A stretch of DNA of 64,000 bases from CAWFSE01 sp963697565 (GTDB lineage: Bacteria > Actinomycetota > Actinomycetes > CAVWCF01), in assembly GCA_963697565.1 (NCBI GenBank), contig CAVOOM010000007.1, positions 248,001-312,000 of the forward strand. Reading direction: 5' to 3'. The notes under the pieces were generated by a model. The model made no database searches. It was not told where the DNA came from and worked only from the letters and a program-made list of their open reading frames with translations. Shown one piece after another: positions 27,347 to 35,860 of this stretch (position 1 is its first letter; each line of letters begins with the position of its first letter). The translations under genes were made by a program, and so were the position numbers.

Positions 27347-28417
27347 ATGAGCGAAGCAGACAGCGGGCAGCAGGAAGTGCCAGACCGCGTTCCAGCCGAT
27401 CGGCGACGGCGGCCGTGGGTGCGCCCGCTGATCTTGATCGTGGTGTCGTTCGCCGCCGCCTGGATCATCGTCGGCCTCGTCGGTGCCATCGACTGGGCCC
27501 AGGTCGGCGACGCCCTCGGCCGGCTCAGCGTGGCCGCGCTCGTCGTGCTGGCCGTCGCCTTCCTCGCCCGGCAGACGCTCAACGCCGTCCCGTTGGCCCG
27601 GTTCGTGCCCGGGTTGGGGCTCAAGCGGTCGATGCAGAACGACGTCACCGCCAACCTGATGGGCACCGTGGCCCCGCCGCCCGCCGACGTGGTCATCCGG
27701 GTGTCGATGTTCAAGTCCTGGCAGATCAACCCCGTGGACGGCATGGCTGGGGTCACCCTGAACATGCTGACCTTCTACAGCGTGCGGTTCCTGGCGCCGG
27801 CCGTCGGGCTGCTTGTGCTGTCCTTCCAGGGCGTGGAGCGAGGCCAGGTGCTCGCGGCGCTGTCCTCAGCGCTGATCGCGGTGGCGGTCCTGGTCAGCCT
27901 CGCGCTCATCATCCGCGGCGACGCGTTCGCGGCGTGGCTCGGTCGCACCGCGGGCCGCGTGGTGACGCGCGTCCGTTCCAGCGTGGACCCCCAGGTCTGG
28001 GAGATGGCCACGGTGGACTTCCGCGGGCGGATGGCAGAGACGCTGCGCAAGGGGCTCTTCCCGTCAATGGCGGCGCTGCTGGGCATGGTCCTGTGCGATG
28101 CCCTCGTGCTGACGCTGTCGCTGCGCTTCGTCGGCGTCGATGCCACAGTCCTGACGGCTCCCGACATCGTCGGGGCCTTCTTGATCTCCTACCCGCTCAC
28201 GTTGATGCCGCTGGTTGGCCTCGGCGTCCTGGACGCGGTTCTCCTGGCCACCTGGACCGAGATCGCCGGACTCGAGTGGGAGCCGGAGATCGTCGCCGGG
28301 CTCATCGTGTGGCGGGCCTTCACCATCCTCGGGCCCCTGATCCTCGGCACCGGGACCCTGCTGCTCTGGCGGCGCGGCGCGCGGAGCGCCGCCCCGGCGA
28401 CAGGGGAGCCTGGCTGA
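27347..28417 (+). CDS. Flippase-like membrane protein (LPG synthase TM region / UPF0104 family)
   Basis: A 356-residue integral membrane protein with about eight helices, beginning after a basic N terminus at PLILIVVSFAAAWIIVGLVG. Family hallmarks are LARQTLNAVPLARFVPGLGL, ANLMGTVAPPPADVVIRVSM and the C-terminal YPLTLMPLVGLGVLDAVLLA. Relatives include the flippase domain of MprF and glycan-lipid exporters, so lipid translocation is plausible but unproven. There is no soluble transferase domain. The gene is 127 bases upstream of the CHAT gene on the same strand and might belong to that unit. Confidence 0.75.
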   Translation: MSEADSGQQEVPDRVPADRRRRPWVRPLILIVVSFAAAWIIVGLVGAIDWAQVGDALGRLSVAALVVLAVAFLARQTLNAVPLARFVPGLGLKRSMQNDVTANLMGTVAPPPADVVIRVSMFKSWQINPVDGMAGVTLNMLTFYSVRFLAPAVGLLVLSFQGVERGQVLAALSSALIAVAVLVSLALIIRGDAFAAWLGRTAGRVVTRVRSSVDPQVWEMATVDFRGRMAETLRKGLFPSMAALLGMVLCDALVLTLSLRFVGVDATVLTAPDIVGAFLISYPLTLMPLVGLGVLDAVLLATWTEIAGLEWEPEIVAGLIVWRAFTILGPLILGTGTLLLWRRGARSAAPATGEPG

Positions 28418-28474
28418 CCGCTCACCAGCCGGGCCACACACCCGCCGGGATTGGTGCGGCGTCACCCTGCTGGC

Positions 28475-28493
28475 CCTTCCGCCTAAGGGAAGG
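28475..28493 (+). other. Small hairpin between the flippase-like and CHAT genes
   Basis: CCTTCC (28475-28480), 7-base loop, GGAAGG (28488-28493). A six-pair stem in the 127-base gap. It has no T tract after it, so it is a weak terminator or attenuator candidate at best. Confidence 0.2.
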
Positions 28494-28544
28494 CAGCCCT
28501 ACGCTCAACAACAACCTCGTGCCACCTGATGGGAGGACGAGACC

Positions 28545-29693
28545 ATGGCCTTCCTGGGCGGCTACCGATCGCAGACCGGAGTCGCGCTGCCACGAGTGGT
28601 CACCCTCAGCGTCTCGCGCACCACCCCTGCCTCGACGGGAGCGCCGCAAGCGATTCGGTACTCGGTGCGGATGCACGAGGAAGGCACCCCGATCAGCTGG
28701 CGGCGTGACGTGACGCTCCGTCAGGCGACGCAGCTCGCGCTTCGCGCCGACCTGCTGGTCCTGGACGAGTGGACGCAGGGAAGGCGCAGCGACCCTCGCG
28801 AGGTCACGCGGACCGCCCACCGACTGGGGCGTCGGCTCTATGACGCCTTTCTCGGCGCTGCTGGGTCGGCGTTCCTCTCTGAACACCCACCGACCGCATT
28901 GATGGTGGACGCCGACGAGACCGCGCTCCATCTGCCATGGGAGCTGCTGTTCGACCAAGAGGGCCCACTGGTCCTGCGGTGGCCCTTCGGCCGCATTGTC
29001 TCGACCCGGACCCGGCCGCGGCCGCTGCGCGACCCCGTGCAGGAGGACACCACGATCGCCGTGCTCGCTGTGGTCGACCCATCCAAGGACATGCGCGACA
29101 TCGACGAGGAGCTCGCCGCCATCCGCGACCTCGGGAAGATGGGTGAGCTCACCCTGGACGTGTTGCAGGGCGACAACGCAACCCACGACGCCCTCGCGCG
29201 GACGGTGGCTGCCACCCGCTTTGACATCGTCCACTTCTCGGGTCACGGCGGCTTCGCGCCGGCGCGTCCCGGGGAGAGCGGCCTCGTTCTCGCGGACGGC
29301 CCGCTGCGCACACGCAGCATCGTGGAGTTGCCGTGGGCCGCCCCGCCGAGCCTGGCGGTCATGAGCGCCTGTTGGAGCGCTCGCTCCGCCGCCGGGCGTC
29401 GCCTCAGCAACTCCGCATCCGGCAGCAACGGGGTCGCGGCAGCCTTCCTCGCTGGGGGCGCCGCGGGCTGCCTCGGCTTCGGCTGGCCGGTCACGGTGCG
29501 CGGCGCATCCCGATTCGTCGAGGCGTTCTACCCAGCCGTTGTCGAACTGCAGAACGTCGGCCTTGCCGTGCTGGAGGCCCGGCGGCGCACCGTCGACGAC
29601 CTGTGGGGGCTGGCCGACCTGGCCGGATTCGGGGCCGTCTTCTACGGCGACGTCGGCACCGCGGCCCGACGCGACGCCTACAGGGCCGACTAG
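28545..29693 (+). CDS. CHAT domain protease-like protein
   Basis: A 382-residue member of the CHAT (caspase HetF-associated with TPRs) family of clan CD cysteine proteases. Catalytic His 234 lies in DIVHFSGHGGF, Cys 276 in LAVMSACWSAR, and GFGWPVTVRGASRFVEAFY is the usual strand-helix after the Cys. ALHLPWELLFDQEGPLVLRW is the conserved pre-catalytic block. No TPR, WD40 or signal peptide is seen; the first 100 residues form an uncharacterised domain (VTLSVSRTTPASTGAPQAIR...ALRADLLVLDEWTQG). RBS GGGAGGACGAG before ATG 28545. The lipase gene follows after 13 bases, implying an operon. Confidence 0.85.
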   Translation: MAFLGGYRSQTGVALPRVVTLSVSRTTPASTGAPQAIRYSVRMHEEGTPISWRRDVTLRQATQLALRADLLVLDEWTQGRRSDPREVTRTAHRLGRRLYDAFLGAAGSAFLSEHPPTALMVDADETALHLPWELLFDQEGPLVLRWPFGRIVSTRTRPRPLRDPVQEDTTIAVLAVVDPSKDMRDIDEELAAIRDLGKMGELTLDVLQGDNATHDALARTVAATRFDIVHFSGHGGFAPARPGESGLVLADGPLRTRSIVELPWAAPPSLAVMSACWSARSAAGRRLSNSASGSNGVAAAFLAGGAAGCLGFGWPVTVRGASRFVEAFYPAVVELQNVGLAVLEARRRTVDDLWGLADLAGFGAVFYGDVGTAARRDAYRAD

Positions 29694-29706
29694 CGAAGGA
29701 GTACCG

Positions 29707-31113
29707 ATGACGCGACGCAGGTTCGGTGACGTGATCGTCCTGCTGCCGGGTATCACCGGCAGCGTCCTCCAGCGCGGCGGCAAGGATGTCTGGGCGATCA
29801 GCCCCGGCGCGGCCATCGCGGCGCTGTTCACCCTCGGCCGCAGCATCAAGGACCTCGAGATCCGGGGAATGGATGACCCGGCCAAGGACGACCTCGGGGA
29901 CGGCGTCACGGCACCACGCCTGATCCCGGACCTCCATCTGATCCCCGGCCTGTGGGCGATCGACGGATACAGCGCGATCAAGGAGCGGCTGTTCGCCGAG
30001 CTCACGCTTGAGGAGGGCAAGAACTGGTTCGACTTCCCCTACGACTGGCGTCGGGACAATCGGGTCCACGGTCGCCACCTGGCCGAGCAGGCGCCGCGCT
30101 GGCTCGACGCCTGGCGTCGGGAGAGCGGTAACAGCGACGCCAGGCTCGTCCTACTGGCGCACTCGATGGGTGGCCTGGTCGCACGCGATTTCCTTGAACG
30201 GCACGACGGATGGCGGAGCACTCGACACCTGGTCACCTTCGGCACCCCGTACCGAGGCTCGCTCAACGCTGTCGACACCCTGGTCAACGGGTTCCAGAAG
30301 GGCTTTGGGCCGTTGTCCATCGACCTGACCGGGTTGCTGCGCTCGTTCCCCTCGATCCACCAGCTGCTGCCGATCTACCCGTCGGTCCAGGTTGGCGGTC
30401 ATCTCGTGCGCCCTGCCGAGACGGCCCTCCCGGGGGTCGACCCGGCGAAGTCCGCCGATGCGTTGCGCTTCCACCGCGAGATCGAGGCCGCGGTCACGCT
30501 GCACCGCGACGACGACGCGTACCTGCGCGACGGCTACCGCATCACGCCGATCGTCGGCATCTTCCAGCCCACCGACCAGTCCGCCCGGCTCGTCGGCGGC
30601 GGCGTCAAGATGCTGGGAACGTACGAGGGGGATGACGAAGGCGGCGACGGGACGGTGCCGCGGGTCTCGGCCACGCCGATCGAGATGTCCGACGACCCCC
30701 GCGAGACCTACGTGTCGACCAAGCACGGATCCCTGCAGAACGCTGAGGCGGTCCTCTCGCACGTCGTCGGGGCCGTGACCCGCAAGCGGCTCGACCGTTA
30801 CCGGGACTCGCCCTTCGACGGCTTCTCCCTGACCGCTCCGACCCTGCTGACCGTGGAGCAGCCGCTGGAGATCGCGGTGTCCACGGCGGGACCGCCCGCC
30901 GCCGTACGCATCGCGGTCGTCGACACCGCGACTGGGCGCACCGTGCGTCGGCGGACGGCCCGGCGCCGCGCGGACGGGTCGTTTCGGGCCACCGTCCCGC
31001 CGCTGGGCGAGGGGGTGTACCGCGTGACCGTGGTTCCCGCCGACGCCGACCTCACCATGACGCCGGTGTCCGACCTCGTGGCCGTCATCGACCCCAAGAA
31101 GCCCGACCGCTGA
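29707..31113 (+). CDS. LCAT-like alpha/beta hydrolase (lipase/phospholipase) without signal peptide
   Basis: A 468-residue lecithin:cholesterol acyltransferase-like hydrolase. Oxyanion segment VIVLLPGITGSVL (residues 9-21), nucleophile Ser 153 in LLAHSMGGLVARDFLE, acid Asp 314 in GGDGTVPRVSATP, His 340 in STKHGSLQNAEAV. FDFPYDWRRDNR at 108-119 is an LCAT hallmark. Residues about 365-468 form a beta-rich Ig-like domain (APTLLTVEQPLEIAVSTAGP...GEGVYRVTVVPADADL). The catalytic domain begins within ten residues of the start, so the protein should stay in the cytosol, unlike most LCAT relatives. AAGGAG at 29695-29700 supports ATG 29707. Confidence 0.85.
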   Translation: MTRRRFGDVIVLLPGITGSVLQRGGKDVWAISPGAAIAALFTLGRSIKDLEIRGMDDPAKDDLGDGVTAPRLIPDLHLIPGLWAIDGYSAIKERLFAELTLEEGKNWFDFPYDWRRDNRVHGRHLAEQAPRWLDAWRRESGNSDARLVLLAHSMGGLVARDFLERHDGWRSTRHLVTFGTPYRGSLNAVDTLVNGFQKGFGPLSIDLTGLLRSFPSIHQLLPIYPSVQVGGHLVRPAETALPGVDPAKSADALRFHREIEAAVTLHRDDDAYLRDGYRITPIVGIFQPTDQSARLVGGGVKMLGTYEGDDEGGDGTVPRVSATPIEMSDDPRETYVSTKHGSLQNAEAVLSHVVGAVTRKRLDRYRDSPFDGFSLTAPTLLTVEQPLEIAVSTAGPPAAVRIAVVDTATGRTVRRRTARRRADGSFRATVPPLGEGVYRVTVVPADADLTMTPVSDLVAVIDPKKPDR

Positions 31114-31159
31114 TCTGCCACGCCCACGTAGCGACCGTCGCCCACCCCCGAGGAGCACC

Positions 31160-32017
31160 ATGTCGAACGGATACTCCCTGCACATCGGCCTCAACTCCGT
31201 GGACCCCAAGGCGTACGCGGGTTGGTCCGGCCGTCTGCGGGCCTGCGAGAACGACGCCCGGTCCATGCAGGCGGTGGCCGAGTCGCTCGGCTACCGCGCG
31301 ACCACCCTGCTCACCGGGCAGGCCAGCGCGCGCAAGGTGACGGCCGCGATCACCGCGGCGGCCAAGGCGATGGCCGCCGGCGACATCTTCTGGCTGACGT
31401 ACTCGGGGCACGGATCGCAGGTGCCTGACCGCAACGGGGACGAGTCAACGGCCGACGCCGGCGAGATCGGCGAGGCTGCGGACCGCTACGACGAAACCTG
31501 GGTGCTCTACGACCGGATGCTGGTCGATGACGAGCTCTGGGCCCTGTGGTCGCTCTTCCCGGCCAAGTCCCGGGTGGTCATGCTGTCCGACTCCTGCCAC
31601 AGCGGCACCGTCTCCAAGGGAGCGGAAGGGCCGTTCGCGATCCCGAAGGTGGCCAAGAAGGCCGACCCCGCCAGCCGGCGGATGCCGCTGGACGTGGAGG
31701 AGAGGACCTACGCCGCGCACCGACGCACCTACGACCGGATCCAGCGGGCGACGCCGCCGCGGTCGGCCACCAAGGTGGCCGCGACGGTGGCCCTGATCTC
31801 CGGCTGCATGGACAACCAGGAGAGCCTTGACGGCCGGGTCAACGGCCTGTTCACCGAGAAGCTGCTCAGGGTCTGGGCGGGCGGAGCCTTCAGGGGCTCG
31901 CTCAAGGAGCTGCGGGATCTCACTAGCGCGCGGATGCCCTCGTCGCAGACGCCGAACTTCTACGTCGTGGGGCCGACGAACCGCAGGTTCTTGGCGTCGC
32001 GAGCCTTCACGATCTGA
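31160..32017 (+). CDS. Caspase-like (metacaspase/orthocaspase) family protease
   Basis: A 285-residue peptidase C14-type protein, essentially a bare p20/p10 domain. N-terminal strand YSLHIGLNSVDPKAYAGW, catalytic His 84 in WLTYSGHGSQVPDRNGDE, catalytic Cys 146 in VVMLSDSCHSGTV. The acidic DRNGDES after the His resembles the specificity or Ca-binding region of metacaspases. No signal peptide or prodomain. RBS GAGGAG, ATG 31160, 46 bases after the lipase stop. Third gene of the CHAT-lipase-caspase set. Substrate specificity after Arg/Lys (metacaspase style) would be expected, but this is inference. Confidence 0.88.
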   Translation: MSNGYSLHIGLNSVDPKAYAGWSGRLRACENDARSMQAVAESLGYRATTLLTGQASARKVTAAITAAAKAMAAGDIFWLTYSGHGSQVPDRNGDESTADAGEIGEAADRYDETWVLYDRMLVDDELWALWSLFPAKSRVVMLSDSCHSGTVSKGAEGPFAIPKVAKKADPASRRMPLDVEERTYAAHRRTYDRIQRATPPRSATKVAATVALISGCMDNQESLDGRVNGLFTEKLLRVWAGGAFRGSLKELRDLTSARMPSSQTPNFYVVGPTNRRFLASRAFTI

Positions 32018-32065
32018 TTCTGAGGTTCCGATGACGCGGGGGGGGCCAGGCGACGGAGAGGCGGC

Positions 32066-32947
32066 CTAGTAGACGACGACCGTGTCCCCGACCACGACGG
32101 CGTTGAACAGCGCCTCAGTGCCCGCGAGGTTGCGGGTGTTGACGCAGCCGTGCGATCGGCCGCTGTATCCGCGGCGGGCGAAATCCGACGAGTAGTGGAT
32201 CGCCTGGCCGCCGCTGAAGAACATCGCGAAGGGCATCTTGCTGCCGTACAGCTTCGACACGTGGTCGCGGTGCTTCCAGTAGATGCTGAATGTCCCATTG
32301 CGTGTCGGGGTGAACTCAGATCCAAACCGCACCGCCAAAGTGGCCTGGACCTGCCCGTCAATCACCCAGTTGAGCTGGCGTGCGGACTTCGAGATGCACA
32401 CCACCCGGCCTTGCAGGCAGCGGGCATCCAGCTGCACGGGGGCGGCCGCCACCGGTGAGGGGGCGACGTTGTTGAGCTGGTCGCTGGTCGGCTCGCGGGT
32501 CATCGTCAGCAGGCGGGCCCAGGTCCGCTCGTCGACCTCGCCGGTCACGGGGAAGCCGCGCTTGCGCTGGAAGCCACTGACCGCCTTCACCGTGGCGGCG
32601 TCGTAGTTGTCCGTCACGTTGCCCGAGTACCAGCGGATCTGCTTGAGCCGCGCCTGCAGCTTGCGGACGTCGGGCGCCACGTCGCCCGGCTTCCAGAGGG
32701 CCGGCCCCGGGACCAGTGCGGGCGCGGCGCTCGGGGGAGCGACGACGGTTGGGGTGGGCGTCGGGGTCGGCGTGGGGGTCGGGGCAGGAGGCATCGGCGT
32801 CACGGATGGCGTGGGCGTGGTGGCTCGCGCCGAGGGGGTGGCGCGCTCGCTGGGTGCGGCCGCAGAGGGACCTTGGGCCGCGCACCCGCTCAGCAGGAGC
32901 ACCCCACCGGCGACGATGGCCGCGGCCTTGATGTGAGCCACCCGCAC
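32066..32947 (-). CDS. L,D-transpeptidase lipoprotein with peptidoglycan-binding domain
   Basis: About 293 residues. Lipobox VLLLSGC after helix IKAAAIVAGG makes it a lipoprotein. A Ser/Thr/Pro linker with a TPTPTPTPT run follows (about 40-75), then a PG_binding_1 domain (DVRKLQARLKQIRWYSGNVT...FQRKRGFPVTGEVDERTW), and a YkuD domain with catalytic Cys in SGRSHGCVNTRN. It crosslinks peptidoglycan (3-3) or attaches proteins. GTG 32947 fits the GAGAGAGG spacing better than GTG 32956. Convergent with the caspase gene. Confidence 0.88.
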   Translation of the reverse strand: MRVAHIKAAAIVAGGVLLLSGCAAQGPSAAAPSERATPSARATTPTPSVTPMPPAPTPTPTPTPTPTVVAPPSAAPALVPGPALWKPGDVAPDVRKLQARLKQIRWYSGNVTDNYDAATVKAVSGFQRKRGFPVTGEVDERTWARLLTMTREPTSDQLNNVAPSPVAAAPVQLDARCLQGRVVCISKSARQLNWVIDGQVQATLAVRFGSEFTPTRNGTFSIYWKHRDHVSKLYGSKMPFAMFFSGGQAIHYSSDFARRGYSGRSHGCVNTRNLAGTEALFNAVVVGDTVVVY

Positions 32948-33045
32948 GGGACTCACCTCTCTCGTCTCCAGCCAACCCCTGGTGAGCAGGTCGCGCTACG
33001 GGCCAACGGCCCGACAGCCTACGCAGGACCCGATCGCGCCGCCGA

Positions 33046-34527
33046 CTAGAGCCTCCGGAGCGCCAGCTTGAGCCCCGCGGTGACCTTCTCCAGCACCTCG
33101 ATGCGCGCGCTGAGCTTGTCGTTGGCGGCGATGACGAACCACGGGGCGCCATCCGAGGACGTCCGCAGCACCATCTGGTCCACGGCCTGCTCGTACTCCG
33201 ACCACCGCTCGCGGTTGCGGTAGTCCTCCTCGGTGATCTTGTGCTGCTTGTACGGGGTGTCCTCCCTGGCTTGGAAGCGCGCCAGCTGCTCATCGGGTGA
33301 GATGTGCAGCCAGAACTTCTGGACGAGGTAGCCGCGCTCAGCCAGCTGCTCCTCGAAGTCGTTGATCTCGTCGTAGGCCCTCTGCCACTCGGCGTCCGAG
33401 GCGAAGCCCTCGATCCGCTCGACCAGCACCCGGCCGTACCAGGTGCGGTCGAAGATGGCGAAGGTGCCGGCCGGCGGCAGGTCGCGCCAGAAGCGCCAGA
33501 GGTAGTGGTAGCGGCGCTCCTCACCGGTGGGGGCGGCAGTGGGGATCACCCGGTAGTCGCCGGCCTCCAGCGACTGGGTGACCCGGCGGATGACTCCGCC
33601 CTTGCCGGCCGCATCCCAGCCCTCGAAGGCCAACACGGTGGAGATGCCGCGCTCCCGGGCCTCCAGCGAGAGCCCGTGCAAGCGGGCCTGCAGCCGGTTG
33701 AGGCGCTTGCGGTAGTCGTCCTTCTCCAGCCTGGCGGACAGGTCACTGTGGGATAGCACCGTGAGCTGGTCTGCCCCCGGGGCGAAGAGCTCCGGCGACA
33801 TGGCGACCCCCGGCGCGGGCTGCTGCGCCAGGCGCGCCGTGAGCGCGCTGAGCAGGGTTCGGGCGACCGTGACATCGCGGTAGCGGGCATCGGTGGCCTC
33901 GACCACCGTCCAGGGGGCGCCGGCCGCGGACAGCCTGCGCAGCAGCCGCTCGACGACCGGGCGCGCCTCGGGCATGGTGTCCAGGGCCGCCCAGTCCCGC
34001 TGGTCGACCCGCCACCCGAGGGCGGGGTCCTTCTGGGCGCGCTTCAGCCGAACGCGCTGCTCGCGCTCCGGGGTGTGCAGGAAGAACTTGACGACGAGCG
34101 CCCCGTCCGCGACGAGTGCGTCCTGCAGGCCCTCGAGGTGGGACGCCCAGGACTCGAAGTCCAGGTCGCTGACCTCGCCGGCCAAGTGCGCGACCACCTG
34201 CCGGAGCAGCCCGCCGGCCCAGATGGCCATGGATCCCTTGGGCGGGATCGACTGCCACAGCCGCCAGAACTGCGGCCGGGCGAGCTCCGCCTCGCTGCGC
34301 CCGCCCAACACATGGGTGCGGATGAACCGGGTGTCCAGCCACTCGTTCAGCCGGTTGACCACCTCGTTGGCCGCCACCCGGTCGTCGCCGGCGATGATGA
34401 CGACCACGGGGAAGTCCGCGCCCTTCAGGTCGTACTGCGCGTTGACCAGGTCGAGTCGCAGTCGCGGCACCACCTCGCGGTACTCCGCCTTGCTCAGCGT
34501 GTTGCCGACCTCCGCCGCCTGCAGCAT
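33046..34527 (-). CDS. pap: Polyphosphate:AMP phosphotransferase (tandem PPK2 domains)
   Basis: A 493-residue class II PPK2 with two domains, the arrangement of enzymes that phosphorylate AMP with polyphosphate. The second domain has Walker A AFEGWDAAGKGGVIRRV (about 290), FDRTWYGRVLVERIEGF (Walker B/lid) and SEYEQAVDQMVLRTS. The first domain keeps the fold (VVVIIAGDDRVAANEVVNRL, ARPQFWRLWQSIPPKGSMAI) but lacks the Walker lysine, as expected of this class. RBS GGGAGG precedes ATG 34527. Divergent from the channel gene. Confidence 0.85.
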   Translation of the reverse strand: MLQAAEVGNTLSKAEYREVVPRLRLDLVNAQYDLKGADFPVVVIIAGDDRVAANEVVNRLNEWLDTRFIRTHVLGGRSEAELARPQFWRLWQSIPPKGSMAIWAGGLLRQVVAHLAGEVSDLDFESWASHLEGLQDALVADGALVVKFFLHTPEREQRVRLKRAQKDPALGWRVDQRDWAALDTMPEARPVVERLLRRLSAAGAPWTVVEATDARYRDVTVARTLLSALTARLAQQPAPGVAMSPELFAPGADQLTVLSHSDLSARLEKDDYRKRLNRLQARLHGLSLEARERGISTVLAFEGWDAAGKGGVIRRVTQSLEAGDYRVIPTAAPTGEERRYHYLWRFWRDLPPAGTFAIFDRTWYGRVLVERIEGFASDAEWQRAYDEINDFEEQLAERGYLVQKFWLHISPDEQLARFQAREDTPYKQHKITEEDYRNRERWSEYEQAVDQMVLRTSSDGAPWFVIAANDKLSARIEVLEKVTAGLKLALRRL

Positions 34528-34640
34528 CGACTGCCTCCCGCCCTCTCGTCGTGGTCGGAGTCTGGCAGCCACTCCGTGCGGGCGCCCGCCATCCAGGGAC
34601 GCGGGGGGTACGGTTCCTGCGCCCATCCGAGGAGGAGCCC

Positions 34641-35461
34641 ATGCCGGCCGACACCACGATCATCGAGACCCTGGATCCGGGCGAGGCCGCCCTCAACGCC
34701 GCGGAGCGAGAGGAGCTCCAGAACCCCGGCTACGAGATCTTCATCGCCGGCCTGTCGGTCTTGTCGATCCTCAACATGGTGCTGCATCTGCGATCGTGGA
34801 CGACAAGGCTCTCGAGTACGTGCTGCTATGCCATGAACGCCCTGCTGAGCGGGGTCCTGTTCCTCGACTTCTGCTGCGCCTTTGGACCGCCGAGTCGAAG
34901 CCGCGCTACTTCTTCCGACAGTTCGGGTGGGCCGACCTGCTGGCGAGCCTGCCGCTGATGCAGCTCAAGATCCTGCGCGTCTTCCGGCTGATCCGGGTGT
35001 ACCGGCTGCTCAGGGAGTACGGCGTCCGCAATATCGGGCGCGGTCCCTGCTCGCGGAGCGGGCCGGCAGCGCGTTGCTCAGCCTGCTCCTGCTCGCCTTC
35101 CTCGTGCTGGAGTTCGGCAGCCTCTGGATGCTCAGGCTCGAGTCCGGCGACCCCGACGCCAACATCAAGACCGCGTCGGACGCGCTCTGGTACACGATCG
35201 TGACGATCTCGACCGTGGGCTACGGCGACCAGTTCCCCGTGACCAACCCCGGCCGCTTGCTCGGGGTCGTTCATCATCATCTTGGGGGTCGGGATCTTCG
35301 GCACCCTCACGGGCTACCTCGCCAACGCCTTCCTCGCGCCGCGCAAGCGGAAGCGCCGCCGGCAGCGGACGCCGGCGCCGAGACGGCGCGGCATGGTCGC
35401 CGCCCGGTCGGCTGGCGCGCGCCGATCGACGTGCGGTTCGTCGCCAGCGTGTCGGTCGTGA
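34641..35461 (+). CDS. Voltage-gated-type potassium channel, frameshifted
   Basis: Six-helix cation channel subunit. N terminus MPADTTIIETLDPGEAALNA; S1-S3 around NPGYEIFIAGLSVLSILNMV and MNALLSGVLFLDF; an S4-like stretch LKILRVFRLIRVYRLLREYG with regularly spaced Arg; S5 SALLSLLLLAFLVLEFGSLW; selectivity filter TVGYGD in TIVTISTVGYGDQFP (about 35215); S6 FIIILGVGIFGTLTGYLANA. At least five frame breaks (34790-34870, 35040, 35265). The C terminus RKRKRRRQR is basic, and the stop used here (TGA 35459) overlaps the next gene start. Confidence 0.75.
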
Positions 35462-35846
35462 CCTCTGACCCGGCCGCCGACCGGCGCCTGCTGGTCGACT
35501 CGCTCGGGCTGCCGTTGCACGCCGCGAAGGGCGAGGGCGCGGGCGGGTACCTGTTCTCCGAGTCCATGCGCCGGCGCCAAGCACTTCGGGGTCTGGCCGC
35601 TCGCCGAGGCGGCCCAGGCGTGCTTCGGCACTCCGGAGTGGCCGGACTCCCACCCGGTTCCGCAGGCCAGCATCGAGTTCGAGGTCGACGACGTAGCCGC
35701 GGCGGCCCAGCGCCTCGTCGACGCGGGCCACACCCTCGCTGCACCCCGCCCGGACCGAGCCCTGGGAGCAGGTCATCGCCCGGCTCCAGTCGGCCGACGG
35801 CGTGCTAATCGGCGTCTGCTTCACGCCGTGGCTGCACGAGGGCTGA
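35431..35846 (+). CDS. VOC/glyoxalase-fold protein, two frameshifts
   Basis: About 138 residues. VRFVASVSVVTSDPAADRRL then LLVDSLGLPLHAAKGEGAGG; after a break near 35575, KHFGVWPLAEAAQACFGTPE and QASIEFEVDDVAAAAQRLVD; after a break near 35745, ARTEPWEQVIARLQSADGVL. This is the beta-alpha-beta-beta-beta repeat of the vicinal oxygen chelate family. Start GTG 35431 is inferred from the match to relatives. Function unknown. Ends 14 bases from the converging LLM gene. Confidence 0.65.
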
Positions 35847-35860
35847 CACCGCCCGGACGG

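Noticed and set aside
28545..32017. CHAT-caspase unit as a gasdermin or type III-E CRISPR (Craspase) locus
   Set aside because: No gasdermin-like pore gene, Cas7-11, or TPR domain is present in or near the unit.
32750..32900. GT/GC-rich short repeats, considered as CRISPR or VNTR
   Set aside because: These are codons of the Thr-Pro linker in the L,D-transpeptidase lipoprotein; no spaced repeat units.
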